A stretch of 64,000 nucleotides of DNA from Desulfosporosinus sp. Sb-LF (lineage in GTDB: Bacteria > Bacillota > Desulfitobacteriia > Desulfitobacteriales > Desulfitobacteriaceae), in contig NZ_SPQR01000001.1 in the NCBI RefSeq assembly GCF_004766055.1, positions 124,001 to 188,000 on the forward strand, in the 5' to 3' direction. Shown here in pieces: positions 9,041 through 17,286 of the stretch (position 1 is the stretch's first letter; each line of letters opens with the position of its first letter). The position numbers and the translations under genes are program-made. Below the pieces are notes generated by a model. It ran no database searches and was not told the origin of the DNA. It saw nothing but the letters and a program-made list of their open reading frames with translations.

Positions 9041-9800
9041 CAATTTTATTAGAAGAAAATCCTTACTATATAAAACTGGTGTAGAGTATGGCGACTACAC
9101 AATAAACCACGTTCAGGGGTGTTCTCATGGTTGCAAATACCCTTGCTATGCGTTTCTAATGGCTAAACGGTTTGGGAAAGTAAAGTCATATGAGGAATGG
9201 ATAGAACCATCTTTGGTAGAAAACGCTCTTGATTTATTAGAAAAGGAAATACCGAAATTTCAGAACAAAATTAACTCTGTGCATTTGTGTTTTACAACCG
9301 ATCCTTTTATGAATGAATACGAAGAAATATCAAATATGAGTATTGAGATAATAAAAAGATTAAACTCCAGTGGAATTAAATGTAGTGCTTTAACAAAGGG
9401 GTTATTGCCTATTGAATTATCTGAATTATCTAAAGAAAACGAGTATGGAATCACACTTATTTCAATTGATGAATCGTTTAGGGAATCAATTGAACCTAAT
9501 GCTACGACTTATCAAGAAAGAATAAATGCCTTGAAAGCATTACATGAAAAAGGGTGTAAGACTTGGGTCAGTATAGAACCCTACCCTACCCCAAATATCA
9601 TTGAGCAAGATTTTATGGCAATTCTAGAAGCTATAAGTTTCGTAGATAAGATCATATTTGGGCGTACAAATTACAATTCGGAGGTAACGAAATATAAAGA
9701 TGTGAAAGAGTATTACAATGATCTAAGTAAAAAAGTAATTGATTTTTGCACTCTTAGAGATACTGCGTTCCACATTAAAGATGGAACAATGAAAGGTTAA
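9027..9800 (+). CDS. Three-Cys-motif (radical SAM-like) protein, TcmP partner
   Basis: This 257-residue protein carries CSHGCKYPCYAF, with cysteines at about residues 32, 36 and 40. The spacing is CX3CX3C, one residue longer than the classical radical-SAM CX3CX2C, and belongs to the three-Cys-motif relatives of spore photoproduct lyase-like radical SAM proteins. Later elements such as LCFTTDPFM, SALTKGLLP and TWVSIEPYPTP fit a TIM-barrel radical SAM fold. It overlaps the upstream tcmP by 14 bases. Members of this pair are found together in phages and genomic islands. The substrate is unknown. No terminator is obvious, but hairpin repeat B lies 93 bases downstream. Confidence 0.75.
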   Translation: MKKVNNFIRRKSLLYKTGVEYGDYTINHVQGCSHGCKYPCYAFLMAKRFGKVKSYEEWIEPSLVENALDLLEKEIPKFQNKINSVHLCFTTDPFMNEYEEISNMSIEIIKRLNSSGIKCSALTKGLLPIELSELSKENEYGITLISIDESFRESIEPNATTYQERINALKALHEKGCKTWVSIEPYPTPNIIEQDFMAILEAISFVDKIIFGRTNYNSEVTKYKDVKEYYNDLSKKVIDFCTLRDTAFHIKDGTMKG

Positions 9801-9892
9801 TTGATTTGTTCCATTGTCATTTTATAACAGTTTATAAAAGATATACACTTAAAAGTTGTTGCTTAGGATTTGGCAATGAAACTGTATAGATA

Positions 9893-9948
9893 TGACGTAA
9901 CCACCGCAAGTCTTATAAGATTCTATAGGTGTTGCGGTAATTACCTTA
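9893..9948 (+). repeat. Island hairpin repeat, copy B
   Basis: TGACGTAACCACCGCAAGTC at 9893-9912 and TAGGTGTTGCGGTAATTACC near 9926-9945 match copy A at 4095-4150. The inner stem ACCGCAA/TTGCGGT is intact, while the outer right arm carries two changes (TTACCTTA instead of TTACGTCA). The sequence after it, AAACTATTGAACT, is shared with copy C. Confidence 0.8.
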
Positions 9949-10037
9949 AAACTATTGAACTATTGTATTGGTATTTTCTTTACCCCTTAAAGTCTAAAAT
10001 TCCATATTGTCTAATGGACTAAATTTTTGAAATTCCT

Positions 10038-10410
10038 CTAGTTTATCATCTGATGACCAATATAAAATTTTTCAACTGTTTCTATAGTCCGATGTCCTAA
10101 TTGTTCCCTGAGTGACGCTGTAGACCCTCCATTCTTGAGGTAATTAATGGCGTAGGTGTTGTCTAAAGGTATGAGGGCTAACTCTGATTCTAGGGTCAAT
10201 ATTGGCTTGCTTACCATATACCCTGAAACTATTATTAATGGTATTGTGTGCAAGTTTTCCAATGTCATGGTTCTGAAACAATATATCAAAGGGCTTAACG
10301 TCTGGAAGGCATAAACGGATGGATGAATCGTTGCATCCAGGTCTGATCTTCTTAGTCATTCCTATAAATAAAATCCATTCATCGTCGAATCCACAGTAAG
10401 GAGAATTAAA
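10038..10410 (-). pseudogene. Tyrosine recombinase (phage integrase) remnant
   Basis: On the minus strand one frame gives FDDEWILFIG then MTKKIRPG and RVSPHTFR, which holds the HxxR motif. After a frameshift a second frame gives YAINYLKNGGSTASLREQLG, then HRTIETVEKFY, which holds the LGH and tyrosine motifs, up to the stop at 10038. The N-terminal domain is missing. It is a truncated, frameshifted integrase relic pointing opposite to the second one at 11252-11522. Confidence 0.75.
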
Positions 10411-10506
10411 AGATTATAACCCTTTATATTCGCTAGAAATTTCTTAAAGAAATAGACAGTTAATATCGCTTTTAAATTTACTTCGTTTCCTCTAACATCC
10501 TTTTTC

Positions 10507-10533
10507 ATGTCCGATAAACGGGCATCTTTTTTT
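10507..10533 (+). terminator. Intrinsic terminator-like hairpin
   Basis: ATGTCCG at 10507-10513 pairs with CGGGCAT at 10519-10525 and is followed by a run of seven T. No gene ends directly upstream on this strand, so it may be an isolated relic. Confidence 0.5.
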
Positions 10534-10539
10534 GGTCAT

Positions 10540-10556
10540 AATTAACATTGTTAATT
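10540..10556. promoter_or_regulatory. 17-bp perfect palindrome, possible operator
   Basis: AATTAACA, one central T and TGTTAATT form a perfect palindrome 120 bases upstream of the small gene at 10676. A second small palindrome (TAGGGA-GTC-TCCCTA, 10629-10643) lies between it and the gene. Both could be binding sites for a regulator. Confidence 0.35.
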
Positions 10557-10675
10557 CCTTGCTTTTTTTGCAGGTTAGTGTAGGGAAATGTAGAATATGT
10601 AAGTCGAAGAACCTTACGAGAGTTCGTCTAGGGAGTCTCCCTACGTGAGATAAATTTAATTAAGGAAGGTGCTAA

Positions 10676-10963
10676 GTGAAGCAATTACTTTTAGAAAACT
10701 GCATCGATATGGACACTGTCCTGTTCGATCTGGACGATTCCCCATATACGATAAAGATGTTTTTAGCCTTGCTAAAAAATCAAGGAGCGACTAAAAACGT
10801 CAAGAAAAAAATGACCCAATATTTTGGTAAAAAGTTTAAAACTGAGGATAGAGAAAAAGTTATTACCTATATAAGGGGTTTAGCTCATGGTATTCTTGGG
10901 ACTAGTGAAGATGCAGTTAAGGAATTGGAAGAACAGACTGGTGTAATGCTCACACACAATTAA
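10676..10963 (+). CDS. Small hypothetical protein
   Basis: This 95-residue protein starts at GTG 10676 behind AAGGAAGGT. It looks mostly helical and charged, with FLALLKNQGATKNVKKKM in the middle and an acidic C-terminal third (EDAVKELEEQTG). There is no membrane segment or cysteine motif. I do not recognise it. It probably forms a unit with the next small frame, which begins nine bases after the stop. Confidence 0.5.
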   Translation: MKQLLLENCIDMDTVLFDLDDSPYTIKMFLALLKNQGATKNVKKKMTQYFGKKFKTEDREKVITYIRGLAHGILGTSEDAVKELEEQTGVMLTHN

Positions 10964-10971
10964 AAATCCAA

Positions 10972-11190
10972 GTGGACAATGCCGAAGACACTCTTGACTT
11001 CGAGGCGGTATCAAAACAATTACCCAACATCGGAACTTTAGTGGGAATCTATACTAAGCTGGGTGGATACTTTCAAACCTGTGCTGATTTCTTGGAACTG
11101 GCTGTGAGGATACAGAACGGTATAGGAGATCACAAGACTGCACAGTTAACCCAGAAAGCTTTAGATGGCTACCTTAAGCAAGTTAAGTAA
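10972..11190 (+). CDS. Small hypothetical protein
   Basis: This 72-residue frame starts at GTG 10972, right after the previous stop and in another frame. No good ribosome-binding site precedes it, so it may be translated by reinitiation or be the frameshifted tail of the upstream gene. The content (FEAVSKQLPNIGTLV, FLELAVRIQNG) suggests a helical soluble protein. I do not recognise it. Confidence 0.4.
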   Translation: MDNAEDTLDFEAVSKQLPNIGTLVGIYTKLGGYFQTCADFLELAVRIQNGIGDHKTAQLTQKALDGYLKQVK

Positions 11191-11251
11191 AAGAGGAATA
11201 TATGATCGATGGCAATTATAATACAGCCAGGTCAGTTTGAATGGATAATGC

Positions 11252-11522
11252 TGATTTTCTAAGTCAAAAGGGCGATAATACACCAATATCAAAGGTACAA
11301 TCCTACCGAATCCTTACAAAACATCAAGAGCTATAGTAATTGATGGAGAAATCGGCACTCGCACGTTGAGAAAAACCTTTGGTTATCCATTTCTATCAGA
11401 AAACTAAGGACGTTGCCTTGCTCCAAGAACTTTTCAATCATTCAGCTCCATCTGTAACTCTACGATACATTGGAATCAATCAGGATATAATGGATAACGC
11501 GATGGATAGCTTTAAGTTATAA
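11252..11522 (+). pseudogene. Second tyrosine recombinase remnant
   Basis: Frames on the plus strand give DFLSQKGDNTPISKVQSYRI, then after one shift EIGTRTLRKTFGY, then after another TKDVALLQELFNHSAPSVTL followed by RYIGINQDIMDNAMDSF and a stop at 11520-11522. This is the C-terminal catalytic part of a phage-type integrase, with the HxLR-like segment changed to TRTLRK, the LF(N)HS segment and the RYIG tyrosine. Two or more frameshifts and a missing N-terminal half show that it is dead. Confidence 0.75.
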
Positions 11523-11527
11523 GCGTA

Positions 11528-11558
11528 AGAAGAGACAAGCAATTCGCCTGTCTCTTCT
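11528..11558 (+). terminator. Inverted repeat after the integrase remnant
   Basis: AGAAGAGACA at 11528-11537 is exactly complementary to TGTCTCTTCT at 11549-11558. The T run after it is poor (ATTATG), so it is probably a decayed terminator of the integrase gene. Confidence 0.5.
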
Positions 11559-11632
11559 ATTATGTGGGTTGACAAAATCACCAAAATCCCAATTCTAAAA
11601 CAAATGAGGGCTGATTTTCAGGTCTTTCAGGT

Positions 11633-11730
11633 AGAGGGGGGTATCAACAAATACCGAAAGACATAAATAGCGAAATCGCAGGAGCAACTGTTAAGTTCCC
11701 CTACCTCTATTGAAAACCGATTGAAGGAAT
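11633..11730. repeat. Degenerate dispersed repeat, copy 2
   Basis: GAGGGGGGTATCAACAAAT and, about 44 bases later, GGAGCAACTGTTAAGTT match the two blocks of the copies at 7601 and 12253 with the same internal spacing. It continues into TTGAAAACCGATTGAAGGAA, which resembles the sequence near 6515. Confidence 0.4.
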
Positions 11731-12252
11731 ACCGCCTACCTACAATAGTAGTACCAGAAAGCAATATATTTTACATAATTGAGGTGAGACATCTTTTTGG
11801 AGGACAGGTAAGATAGTAGATGGTTGTATTTTGTTGAATGAATACTCTCATGCCAAAGAGGATTAGATATGACGTATATGCCCCAAGTGCTATTATATTC
11901 TAATAGGATATGCGGAGAAAACGTCCAAAATATCCGTGATTAATAGAATAATCAACTCTAGTGATGGGTCATTAGATGCAGGGGTGAGAGATGACAAGTT
12001 GTCTATCTTGTAGATGATACTTATCAAGAAGAGTTGTACAATCATGTATTGCTTATCTATCCATTTTATAAACGCTATAAAAAGCGAGGCAAAATTAAGG
12101 AAAACGCTAGGAAAAAGGTAAACCACTGGTGCTATGAAGGAAAGAAGGGGAAATGTAACCCCTTTTTTTTAGCTTGACCTCTAACGAGTTGGTAGAAATA
12201 ATAGCTATCCGAATCGCTCTTGAAAGGATGAATTACGGAGGAGATTCATACA
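11731..12252. other. Gene-free stretch with a strong terminator
   Basis: No intact gene is visible. A plus-strand frame at 11995-12177 is open for 60 codons but has no ribosome-binding site and runs through the terminator at 12145-12170, so it is at best a relic. The rest is broken in all frames. Confidence 0.4.
12145..12170 (+). terminator. Intrinsic terminator
   Basis: AAGGGG at 12145-12150 pairs exactly with CCCCTT at 12159-12164 and eight T follow in all. It must have served a unit that is now decayed upstream. Confidence 0.7.
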
Positions 12253-12352
12253 GGGTGGGGTATGGAACAAATCCTGTAGGACTAATAAAACAAAAAGGAG
12301 GGTGAGACTGTTCAATTACCACAGCAAATATCATGATCTTAATGAGGTCAAA
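12253..12352. repeat. Degenerate dispersed repeat, copy 3
   Basis: GGGTGGGGTATGGAACAAAT at the left end and GACTGTTCAATTACCACAGC about 50 bases later match the copy at 7601-7700 at an estimated 65-70 percent identity. In both cases it lies shortly upstream of an intact gene module (tcmP pair, HNH/NERD). Confidence 0.5.
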
Positions 12353-12525
12353 ATAATATTTTCCCCCAAAGGATTTGGTAAAGTTTGTGCAGAAAATATT
12401 AGTAATTAATAATCGTAAGTAGTTTCACATGAATAAACAATTCGCATTTGAATCTTTTGCGTCAGACAATTAAGGAGGGGTGAAACCAAAGTTATATGCA
12501 AGATTGCTTTTGGGGGTGGGATTAA

Positions 12526-13194
12526 ATGAAATTTGAATTAGAAGAGTTTCATCGCAATGTCAGTGACGAGGATTTGATTGAAGATTTAAGACGAGTTGCG
12601 ATGAAACTAGGTAAGTCTAGTGTTACGATCGATGAATACAATGAGCGAGGGAAATTTCATAATACCACCTTTACTAGAAGATTCGGATCGTGGTTTACAT
12701 GTTTAGGGAAAGCAGGTCTAGAAAGGACTAGAAATTTGAACATACCTACAGAAGATTTATTTCAGAATCTTGAAGGAATGTGGAAAAAATTGAGTAGGCA
12801 ACCTCGCTATAATGACATGGTTTCATCCGTTTCGATGTATAGTGCAGGGACTTATGAAAGAAGATTCGGCTCATGGAGAGGTGCCTTAGAGAGTTTTATT
12901 AAGGTTGTAGATAATTCTACATTACAGACTAATGATTTAAACGATGATATTTCTAATGTAAAGTCGAGTAAGGAAGAGAAACAAGGTAAGAGGACTATAA
13001 ATTGGCGTTTGCGTTTCCTAGTAATGAGAAGAGATAATTTTAAATGTAAAATTTGTGGAGCTTCACCTGCAACCAACCCTGAAGTCCTGCTTCATATCGA
13101 CCATATACAACCATGGTCAAAGGGTGGAAAAACAGTAATCGAAAATTTACAAACGCTTTGTTCGATATGTAATATTGGAAAAAGTGATCTTTGA
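12526..13194 (+). CDS. HNH endonuclease with two homing-endonuclease-associated repeats
   Basis: This 222-residue protein carries two copies of a DNA-binding repeat, at about residues 12-66 and 75-125. Both end in (R/E)RRFGSW followed by a helix, the usual form of the repeats attached to HNH nucleases. The C-terminal HNH domain (about 160-222) shows CKICG, LLHIDHIQPWSKGG, ENLQTLCSICNIGKSD: two zinc CxxC pairs and the DH catalytic core. The start at ATG 12526 is preceded by GGGGGTGGG. It could be a free-standing homing-type or defence nuclease. It lies upstream of the NERD gene with a terminator between them. Confidence 0.85.
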   Translation: MKFELEEFHRNVSDEDLIEDLRRVAMKLGKSSVTIDEYNERGKFHNTTFTRRFGSWFTCLGKAGLERTRNLNIPTEDLFQNLEGMWKKLSRQPRYNDMVSSVSMYSAGTYERRFGSWRGALESFIKVVDNSTLQTNDLNDDISNVKSSKEEKQGKRTINWRLRFLVMRRDNFKCKICGASPATNPEVLLHIDHIQPWSKGGKTVIENLQTLCSICNIGKSDL

Positions 13195-13218
13195 GTTGAA
13201 TGGTACGCATAACTGAAT

Positions 13219-13243
13219 AACCCTAGAAATTTATGGGGTTTTT
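13219..13243 (+). terminator. Intrinsic terminator of the HNH gene
   Basis: AACCCTA at 13219-13225 pairs with TGGGGTT at 13234-13240 and a short T run follows. It lies 24 bases after the HNH stop codon. Confidence 0.6.
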
Positions 13244-13260
13244 CAGCATGAGAAATAGCC

Positions 13261-13282
13261 TTTGATCAAAGTCAATAACTTA
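13261..13282 (+). repeat. Direct repeat flanking the NERD gene, left copy
   Basis: The 22 bases here begin TTTGATCAAAGTCA and end ATAACTTA. A copy with three differences lies at 14360-14381, so the pair brackets the NERD gene at 13440-14312. Confidence 0.45.
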
Positions 13283-13439
13283 AAGGAAAGCAATATTCCA
13301 ATGCAGAATTATTAAACCTCATGAATCTCTTGTTGAAACAGAACTGAACTGTCTGTAGATCGACGTTCAATCTATATGGAATTTAATCTTTTCTCGTAGG
13401 TATAAATTTGCTATAAGAGGATATGAGGGAGCTGTTCGA

Positions 13440-14312
13440 ATGTTTCTATCAAAGCTGTTCAAGAGAGTCTTTCAAAAGGACTCATTGGTAAGCGTTCAAC
13501 CCACTATGACCACTAAAACGGAAATATCGCATAGTTCTTTAGAAAAGGAAAAAAATCGTAAGGCACTAAGAAAAGGTGAGTTAGGCGAATATAAGATCGA
13601 TATTCAATTAGATCAGTTGCCAAAAAATTATAAATATGTTAGTAATCTATTATTACCTAATCCGAAGGCTCATTCGGGTTATTCGCAGATAGATCACGTA
13701 GTAATATCACCTTACGGACTTTTTGTAATTGAGACTAAGAATTATTCTGGTGAAATTTCTGGAAGTAAACAGGATAAAGTTTGGTTTCAAAACGGAAAAT
13801 ATCAATTTCTAAACCCACTATGGCAAAACTATGGTCATATTGCGACTCTTAAAGTGCTTTTAGCCAATTTTAAGAGTTCGGAATCCTATTTTTCAATTAT
13901 ATCTTTTACAAGACGAAGTATTTTCAAAGTCGATACGGAGCTTAGAAAAATAACTTCATCGGAACTGATTATTTATGATACGGAGTTATCCGATTTCATT
14001 ACAAGGAAAGTCGCAGTTTTGTCGAGGGGATGCTCGATGCCAATATTAAATGATTCTGATATTGTTAAAATATATGAAGTTCTTAGTGATAAGAATATAA
14101 AAGATGAACAAATTCGATTAGAGCATGTGCAAAAAAATGGGACGAGGAAGAAAGAACATCAACAACCCAATAAATCAGACAATAATTGGAATAAAGAGAA
14201 GTGTTCCATTTGTAGCAAACCCGTATCAGAAAAAGTAAGGAATTTTTGCCTTGCAAACAAGAAAAGATTTGATGGGAAAGTATATTGTTTCGATCATCAA
14301 TCCAATTTTTAG
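13440..14312 (+). CDS. NERD domain protein with C-terminal zinc motif
   Basis: This 290-residue protein has a NERD (nuclease-related) domain at about residues 45-165. The core SQIDHVVISPYGLFVIETKN holds the conserved D and ExK residues of the restriction-endonuclease-like fold. The last 35 residues hold CSICSK, FCLANKKRF and YCFDHQ, a C-x2-C plus C/C-x2-H motif seen in other NERD proteins. ATG 13440 is preceded by GAGGGAGC. NERD proteins are thought to act on DNA or RNA, but their function is mostly unproven. It has its own promoter region, is flanked by direct repeats and is followed by hairpin repeat C. Confidence 0.85.
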   Translation: MFLSKLFKRVFQKDSLVSVQPTMTTKTEISHSSLEKEKNRKALRKGELGEYKIDIQLDQLPKNYKYVSNLLLPNPKAHSGYSQIDHVVISPYGLFVIETKNYSGEISGSKQDKVWFQNGKYQFLNPLWQNYGHIATLKVLLANFKSSESYFSIISFTRRSIFKVDTELRKITSSELIIYDTELSDFITRKVAVLSRGCSMPILNDSDIVKIYEVLSDKNIKDEQIRLEHVQKNGTRKKEHQQPNKSDNNWNKEKCSICSKPVSEKVRNFCLANKKRFDGKVYCFDHQSNF

Positions 14313-14359
14313 GACAGAAAAACTTCGTATAGCTATACTATTCTTAGTATAAAAAAAGC

Positions 14360-14381
14360 ATTGATCTAAGTCATTAACTTA
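14360..14381 (+). repeat. Direct repeat flanking the NERD gene, right copy
   Basis: The 22 bases begin ATTGATCTAAGTCA and end TTAACTTA and match 13261-13282 with three differences. They may mark the ends of an inserted NERD cassette. Confidence 0.45.
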
Positions 14382-14407
14382 CACCTCAATCGTGTAATAA
14401 ATGAATA

Positions 14408-14464
14408 TGACGTAAACACCGCAAGTCCTATAAGATATTAATAGGTGATGCGTTGTTAACGTCA
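14408..14464 (+). repeat. Island hairpin repeat, copy C
   Basis: TGACGTAAACACCGCAAGTC at 14408-14427 is identical to the left half of copy A. The right half (AATAGGTGATGCG, then GTTAACGTCA) is more diverged, but six outer base pairs remain. As with copies A and B it lies just downstream of a gene (NERD). The following AAACATTATTGAACT resembles the flank of copy B. Confidence 0.75.
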
Positions 14465-14580
14465 AAACATTATTGAACTTGGAGGTATAGACATTTGACT
14501 TGTCCTAATAATTGTCATAAACTATAATTATATAGCGACTAACTTAGTAGCTATAAACCAATAAACTCTTATAATATAGA

Positions 14581-15207
14581 ATGTTTGCTAAGACCTCAAA
14601 CCCTTGGATCAATTACATTTTGAAGCCTTTCGATCTGGATACATTAGGTAAGCGAATTCGACAGTTGCAAGATCATTTTTCGGATAAAGCGAATAATCTT
14701 CCAACTTGAAATGGTAACGGGAAAGCAGTACATCAGATTATACAGAATAATACGCAGATTTCTCAAAGTGAACAGAAAGTGCAGATTATGCAGAGCCCTT
14801 TGAATATGTCAAATACATCAGACCCAATCTCTAATGGAATCTTGCCGCCAACAACTAAAAATCTTGAAGTTGAGGTCACTCGAATGATCCATCAAATGGG
14901 AGTGCCGGCACATGTTAAAGGGTATCAATATTTGAGGGACGCAATTGTCAGCGTGGTGCTGAATGTATCACTCCTCGGAGCAGTAACCAAAGAACTTTAT
15001 CCTATGATTGCTGTTAAATACCAAACTACTCCAAGTCGTGTTGAACGTGCAATACGTCATGCTATTGAATTGGCTTGGGATCGTGGCAACGTGGAGTTCA
15101 TGAATCGTTTTTTTGGTTATACGATTAATGTCGATCGTGGTAAGCCTACAAATTCTGAATTTGTGGCTATGGTGGCTGATAAACTACGCATGTCAATGAT
15201 GTATTAA
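14581..15207 (+). pseudogene. Truncated spo0A-like gene: receiver end plus intact DNA-binding domain
   Basis: From 14581 the frame gives YILKPFDLDTLGKRIRQL, the last strand and helix of a Spo0A receiver domain, then an in-frame TGA at 14707-14709. The same frame resumes and from ATG 14779 encodes 142 residues with the complete Spo0A effector domain: [51 protein letters not shown] and [16 protein letters not shown]. About 100 residues of the receiver, including the phosphorylation site, are absent. No clear ribosome-binding site precedes 14779, so translation is uncertain. If made, the fragment would resemble the isolated effector domain, which in B. subtilis Spo0A is active without phosphorylation. 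A full-length spo0A is expected elsewhere in the genome. Confidence 0.85.
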
Positions 15208-15244
15208 TATACTCTTCAAGCAATTATTTATCCTATAAATTAAG

Positions 15245-15290
15245 AAACACCTTTATTATTACCTTAGTGTGGATAATAAGGTGTTTTTTT
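15245..15290 (+). terminator. Intrinsic terminator after the spo0A fragment
   Basis: AAACACCTT and TTATTACC at 15245-15263 pair with GGATAATAAGGTGTTT at 15271-15286, followed by more T. It is a strong terminator and marks the right end of the island. Confidence 0.8.
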
Positions 15291-15381
15291 AAAACCATTT
15301 AATTCAATTGTTTACCATTTGTGGGTTGATGTAGAAAAAGAATGTCGATACAAAAATATAAATATAATCTCATACAGATGC

Positions 15382-15394
15382 GCAAAGTATTGCA
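15382..15394. promoter_or_regulatory. Candidate activator site upstream of the sigma-54 regulator
   Basis: GCAAAGTATTGCA is identical to a 13-base stretch at 19637-19649 upstream of the sigma-54 promoter of ald. It lies 66 bases before the regulator start, which would fit autoregulation. Confidence 0.5.
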
Positions 15395-15460
15395 AGGCAG
15401 GATTTTGCAGCAAGGGGCCGAATGATAAAGTAGAAGAAGGTTTTAACTGATTGGAGGGAA

Positions 15461-17197
15461 ATGGAGATGTTTATGCGTGGTCAACTGGAGAGGATAGCAG
15501 GAGAAACGCACCATGCGGTCTTAGGAATTAACCTCTTAAATGAAATTGTGATTTGTAATTCCCTTGCTGCCAAATTGTTTGAGCTATCGGTTGAAGAAAT
15601 CTTAGGTAAAGATTTATGCCAACTTATGCCAGATGATTCACTTCCTCATATTCGGGATTCTCAAACAATTGAATTTAACAAATCTATTCGATTAGGCAGT
15701 AAGATGATCATAGCCAGTCGTATGCCATTTCAAGACGATAAGGGGCGTGTGGTTGGCGCGGTGACCTTTCTACAAGATATGACTGAATATGAGGAACTCA
15801 GAGGTAAGGTCAATGAGCTACAAGAACGACGGATTTTCCTTACTGCTATTATTAACTCTATTCAGGATGCCATTTCTGTGGTCGATGAAAATGGTCTCGG
15901 AATTCTGATTAACCCTGCCTACACTCATTTAACAGGCTTAACTGCGGATGATGCTCTTGGCAAACCCCCTACAGTGGATATTGCTGAAGGAGAAAGCATG
16001 CACATGCAGGTATTAAGAACCCGTCAATCGGTTAAAGGGGCATTGATGAAATTAGGACCTAAACGTAAAGATGTGATCGTTAACGTAGCTCCAATTATCG
16101 TTTCGGGGCAGTTTAGAGGAACTGTGGGTGTGCTGCGCGATCAGTCGGAAGTCCATAATCTCTCTGAGGAATTGGAAAGAGCAAAACGGTTAACTCGTCA
16201 TCTGAAAGCGAAGTATACCTTCAATGACATCGTTGGGGAAAGCAATGCTATTACAGAGGTGATTGAACAAGCACAACGTGCGGCTGTTACGCCAGCTACC
16301 GTTCTCTTGCGTGGGGAAAGTGGGACAGGCAAAGAATTGTTTGCACATGCTATTCATCGCTCGAGTGAACGACATAAGGGGCCATTTATCCGGGTCAACT
16401 GCGCGGCATTAACAGATAACTTATTGGAGAGTGAACTATTTGGCTACGTAGAAGGGGCTTTTACTGGGGCTAAACGTGGAGGAAAAGTCGGTCTTTTCGA
16501 AGAGGCAAACGGGGGAACTATTTTTCTTGATGAAATTGGGGAAATTAGCCTCAACCTTCAAGCCAAGCTTTTGCGCGTACTGCAAGAACGTGAAATTGTT
16601 AAAGTGGGTGACAATCGTTCATTTAACGTAGATGTAAGGGTTATTGCAGCTACCAATGCTAATTTAGAAGCGGGATTAAGAGCTGGTAAGTTTCGCGAAG
16701 ATTTGTATTATCGTTTAAATGTAATCCCGGTTATAATTCCCCCCTTAAGACAGAGGAGAAGTGATATGCCCTTACTTGTCCGCCACCTCATAGGGAGCTT
16801 CAATCAGGAATACGGTCGCTCTGTCGAGAGAATCAGTGATGAGGCATTGCAAATTTTAATGGGGTATCATTGGCCAGGGAACGTTCGCGAATTAGAAAAC
16901 TTTTTGGGTCGAGCAATTATTAACATGCGAATTGGTGAAACGGTTGTAGAGCATCATCATCTTCCAGTTTTGATTCAACCTACTCCTAATTCTTCCGAGG
17001 CTCATTTTGGTAACTTAGCCCATATTTCCTTGACAGAGGAGGAACTCGGGTTTGAAGGGTTGCAACGGCAGTGGGAACGCGCCTTACTAGTAACCACGTT
17101 ACAAAGAACCGGAGGTAATAAAACTAAAGCAGCCCAGCAGCTAAAAATGTCAATCCGAAATTTCTACTACAAACTTGAACGGCATGCCCTGTTATAA
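15461..17197 (+). CDS. PAS-AAA-Fis sigma-54-dependent transcriptional activator
   Basis: This 578-residue protein is an enhancer-binding activator of sigma-54 RNA polymerase. Two PAS domains (about residues 10-115 and 125-235) probably sense a small molecule or redox state. The AAA+ domain (about 250-490) shows GESGTGKE (Walker A, about 285), GAFTGA (sigma-54 contact loop, about 332) and [11 protein letters not shown] (Walker B, about 350). The Fis-type helix-turn-helix is at about 540-575 ([20 protein letters not shown]). There is no receiver domain, so control is by ligand rather than phosphorylation. ATG 15461 or 15467 may start it, because GGAGGG lies just upstream. The nearest sigma-54 promoter in the window is that of ald, sharing a palindrome with this gene's own upstream region. 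Confidence 0.95.
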   Translation: MEMFMRGQLERIAGETHHAVLGINLLNEIVICNSLAAKLFELSVEEILGKDLCQLMPDDSLPHIRDSQTIEFNKSIRLGSKMIIASRMPFQDDKGRVVGAVTFLQDMTEYEELRGKVNELQERRIFLTAIINSIQDAISVVDENGLGILINPAYTHLTGLTADDALGKPPTVDIAEGESMHMQVLRTRQSVKGALMKLGPKRKDVIVNVAPIIVSGQFRGTVGVLRDQSEVHNLSEELERAKRLTRHLKAKYTFNDIVGESNAITEVIEQAQRAAVTPATVLLRGESGTGKELFAHAIHRSSERHKGPFIRVNCAALTDNLLESELFGYVEGAFTGAKRGGKVGLFEEANGGTIFLDEIGEISLNLQAKLLRVLQEREIVKVGDNRSFNVDVRVIAATNANLEAGLRAGKFREDLYYRLNVIPVIIPPLRQRRSDMPLLVRHLIGSFNQEYGRSVERISDEALQILMGYHWPGNVRELENFLGRAIINMRIGETVVEHHHLPVLIQPTPNSSEAHFGNLAHISLTEEELGFEGLQRQWERALLVTTLQRTGGNKTKAAQQLKMSIRNFYYKLERHALL

Positions 17198-17286
17198 AGA
17201 GAACGGTTAATTATTGAGCATTATGGACAGAACATAAAGTAAAATAAGCAAGAGTTAAGTTAAGGAAAGGAAAGAGGGAAAACACA

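Noticed and set aside
11893-12126. 77-residue minus-strand gene
   Set aside because: There is no ribosome-binding site and no recognisable content. The plus strand shows equal but broken coding signs and the strong terminator at 12145 is on the plus strand.
15391-15408. Second sigma-54 promoter upstream of the activator gene
   Set aside because: AAGGCAGGATTTTGCAG resembles the motif, but GG and GC are nine rather than ten bases apart and the -24 block is poor.
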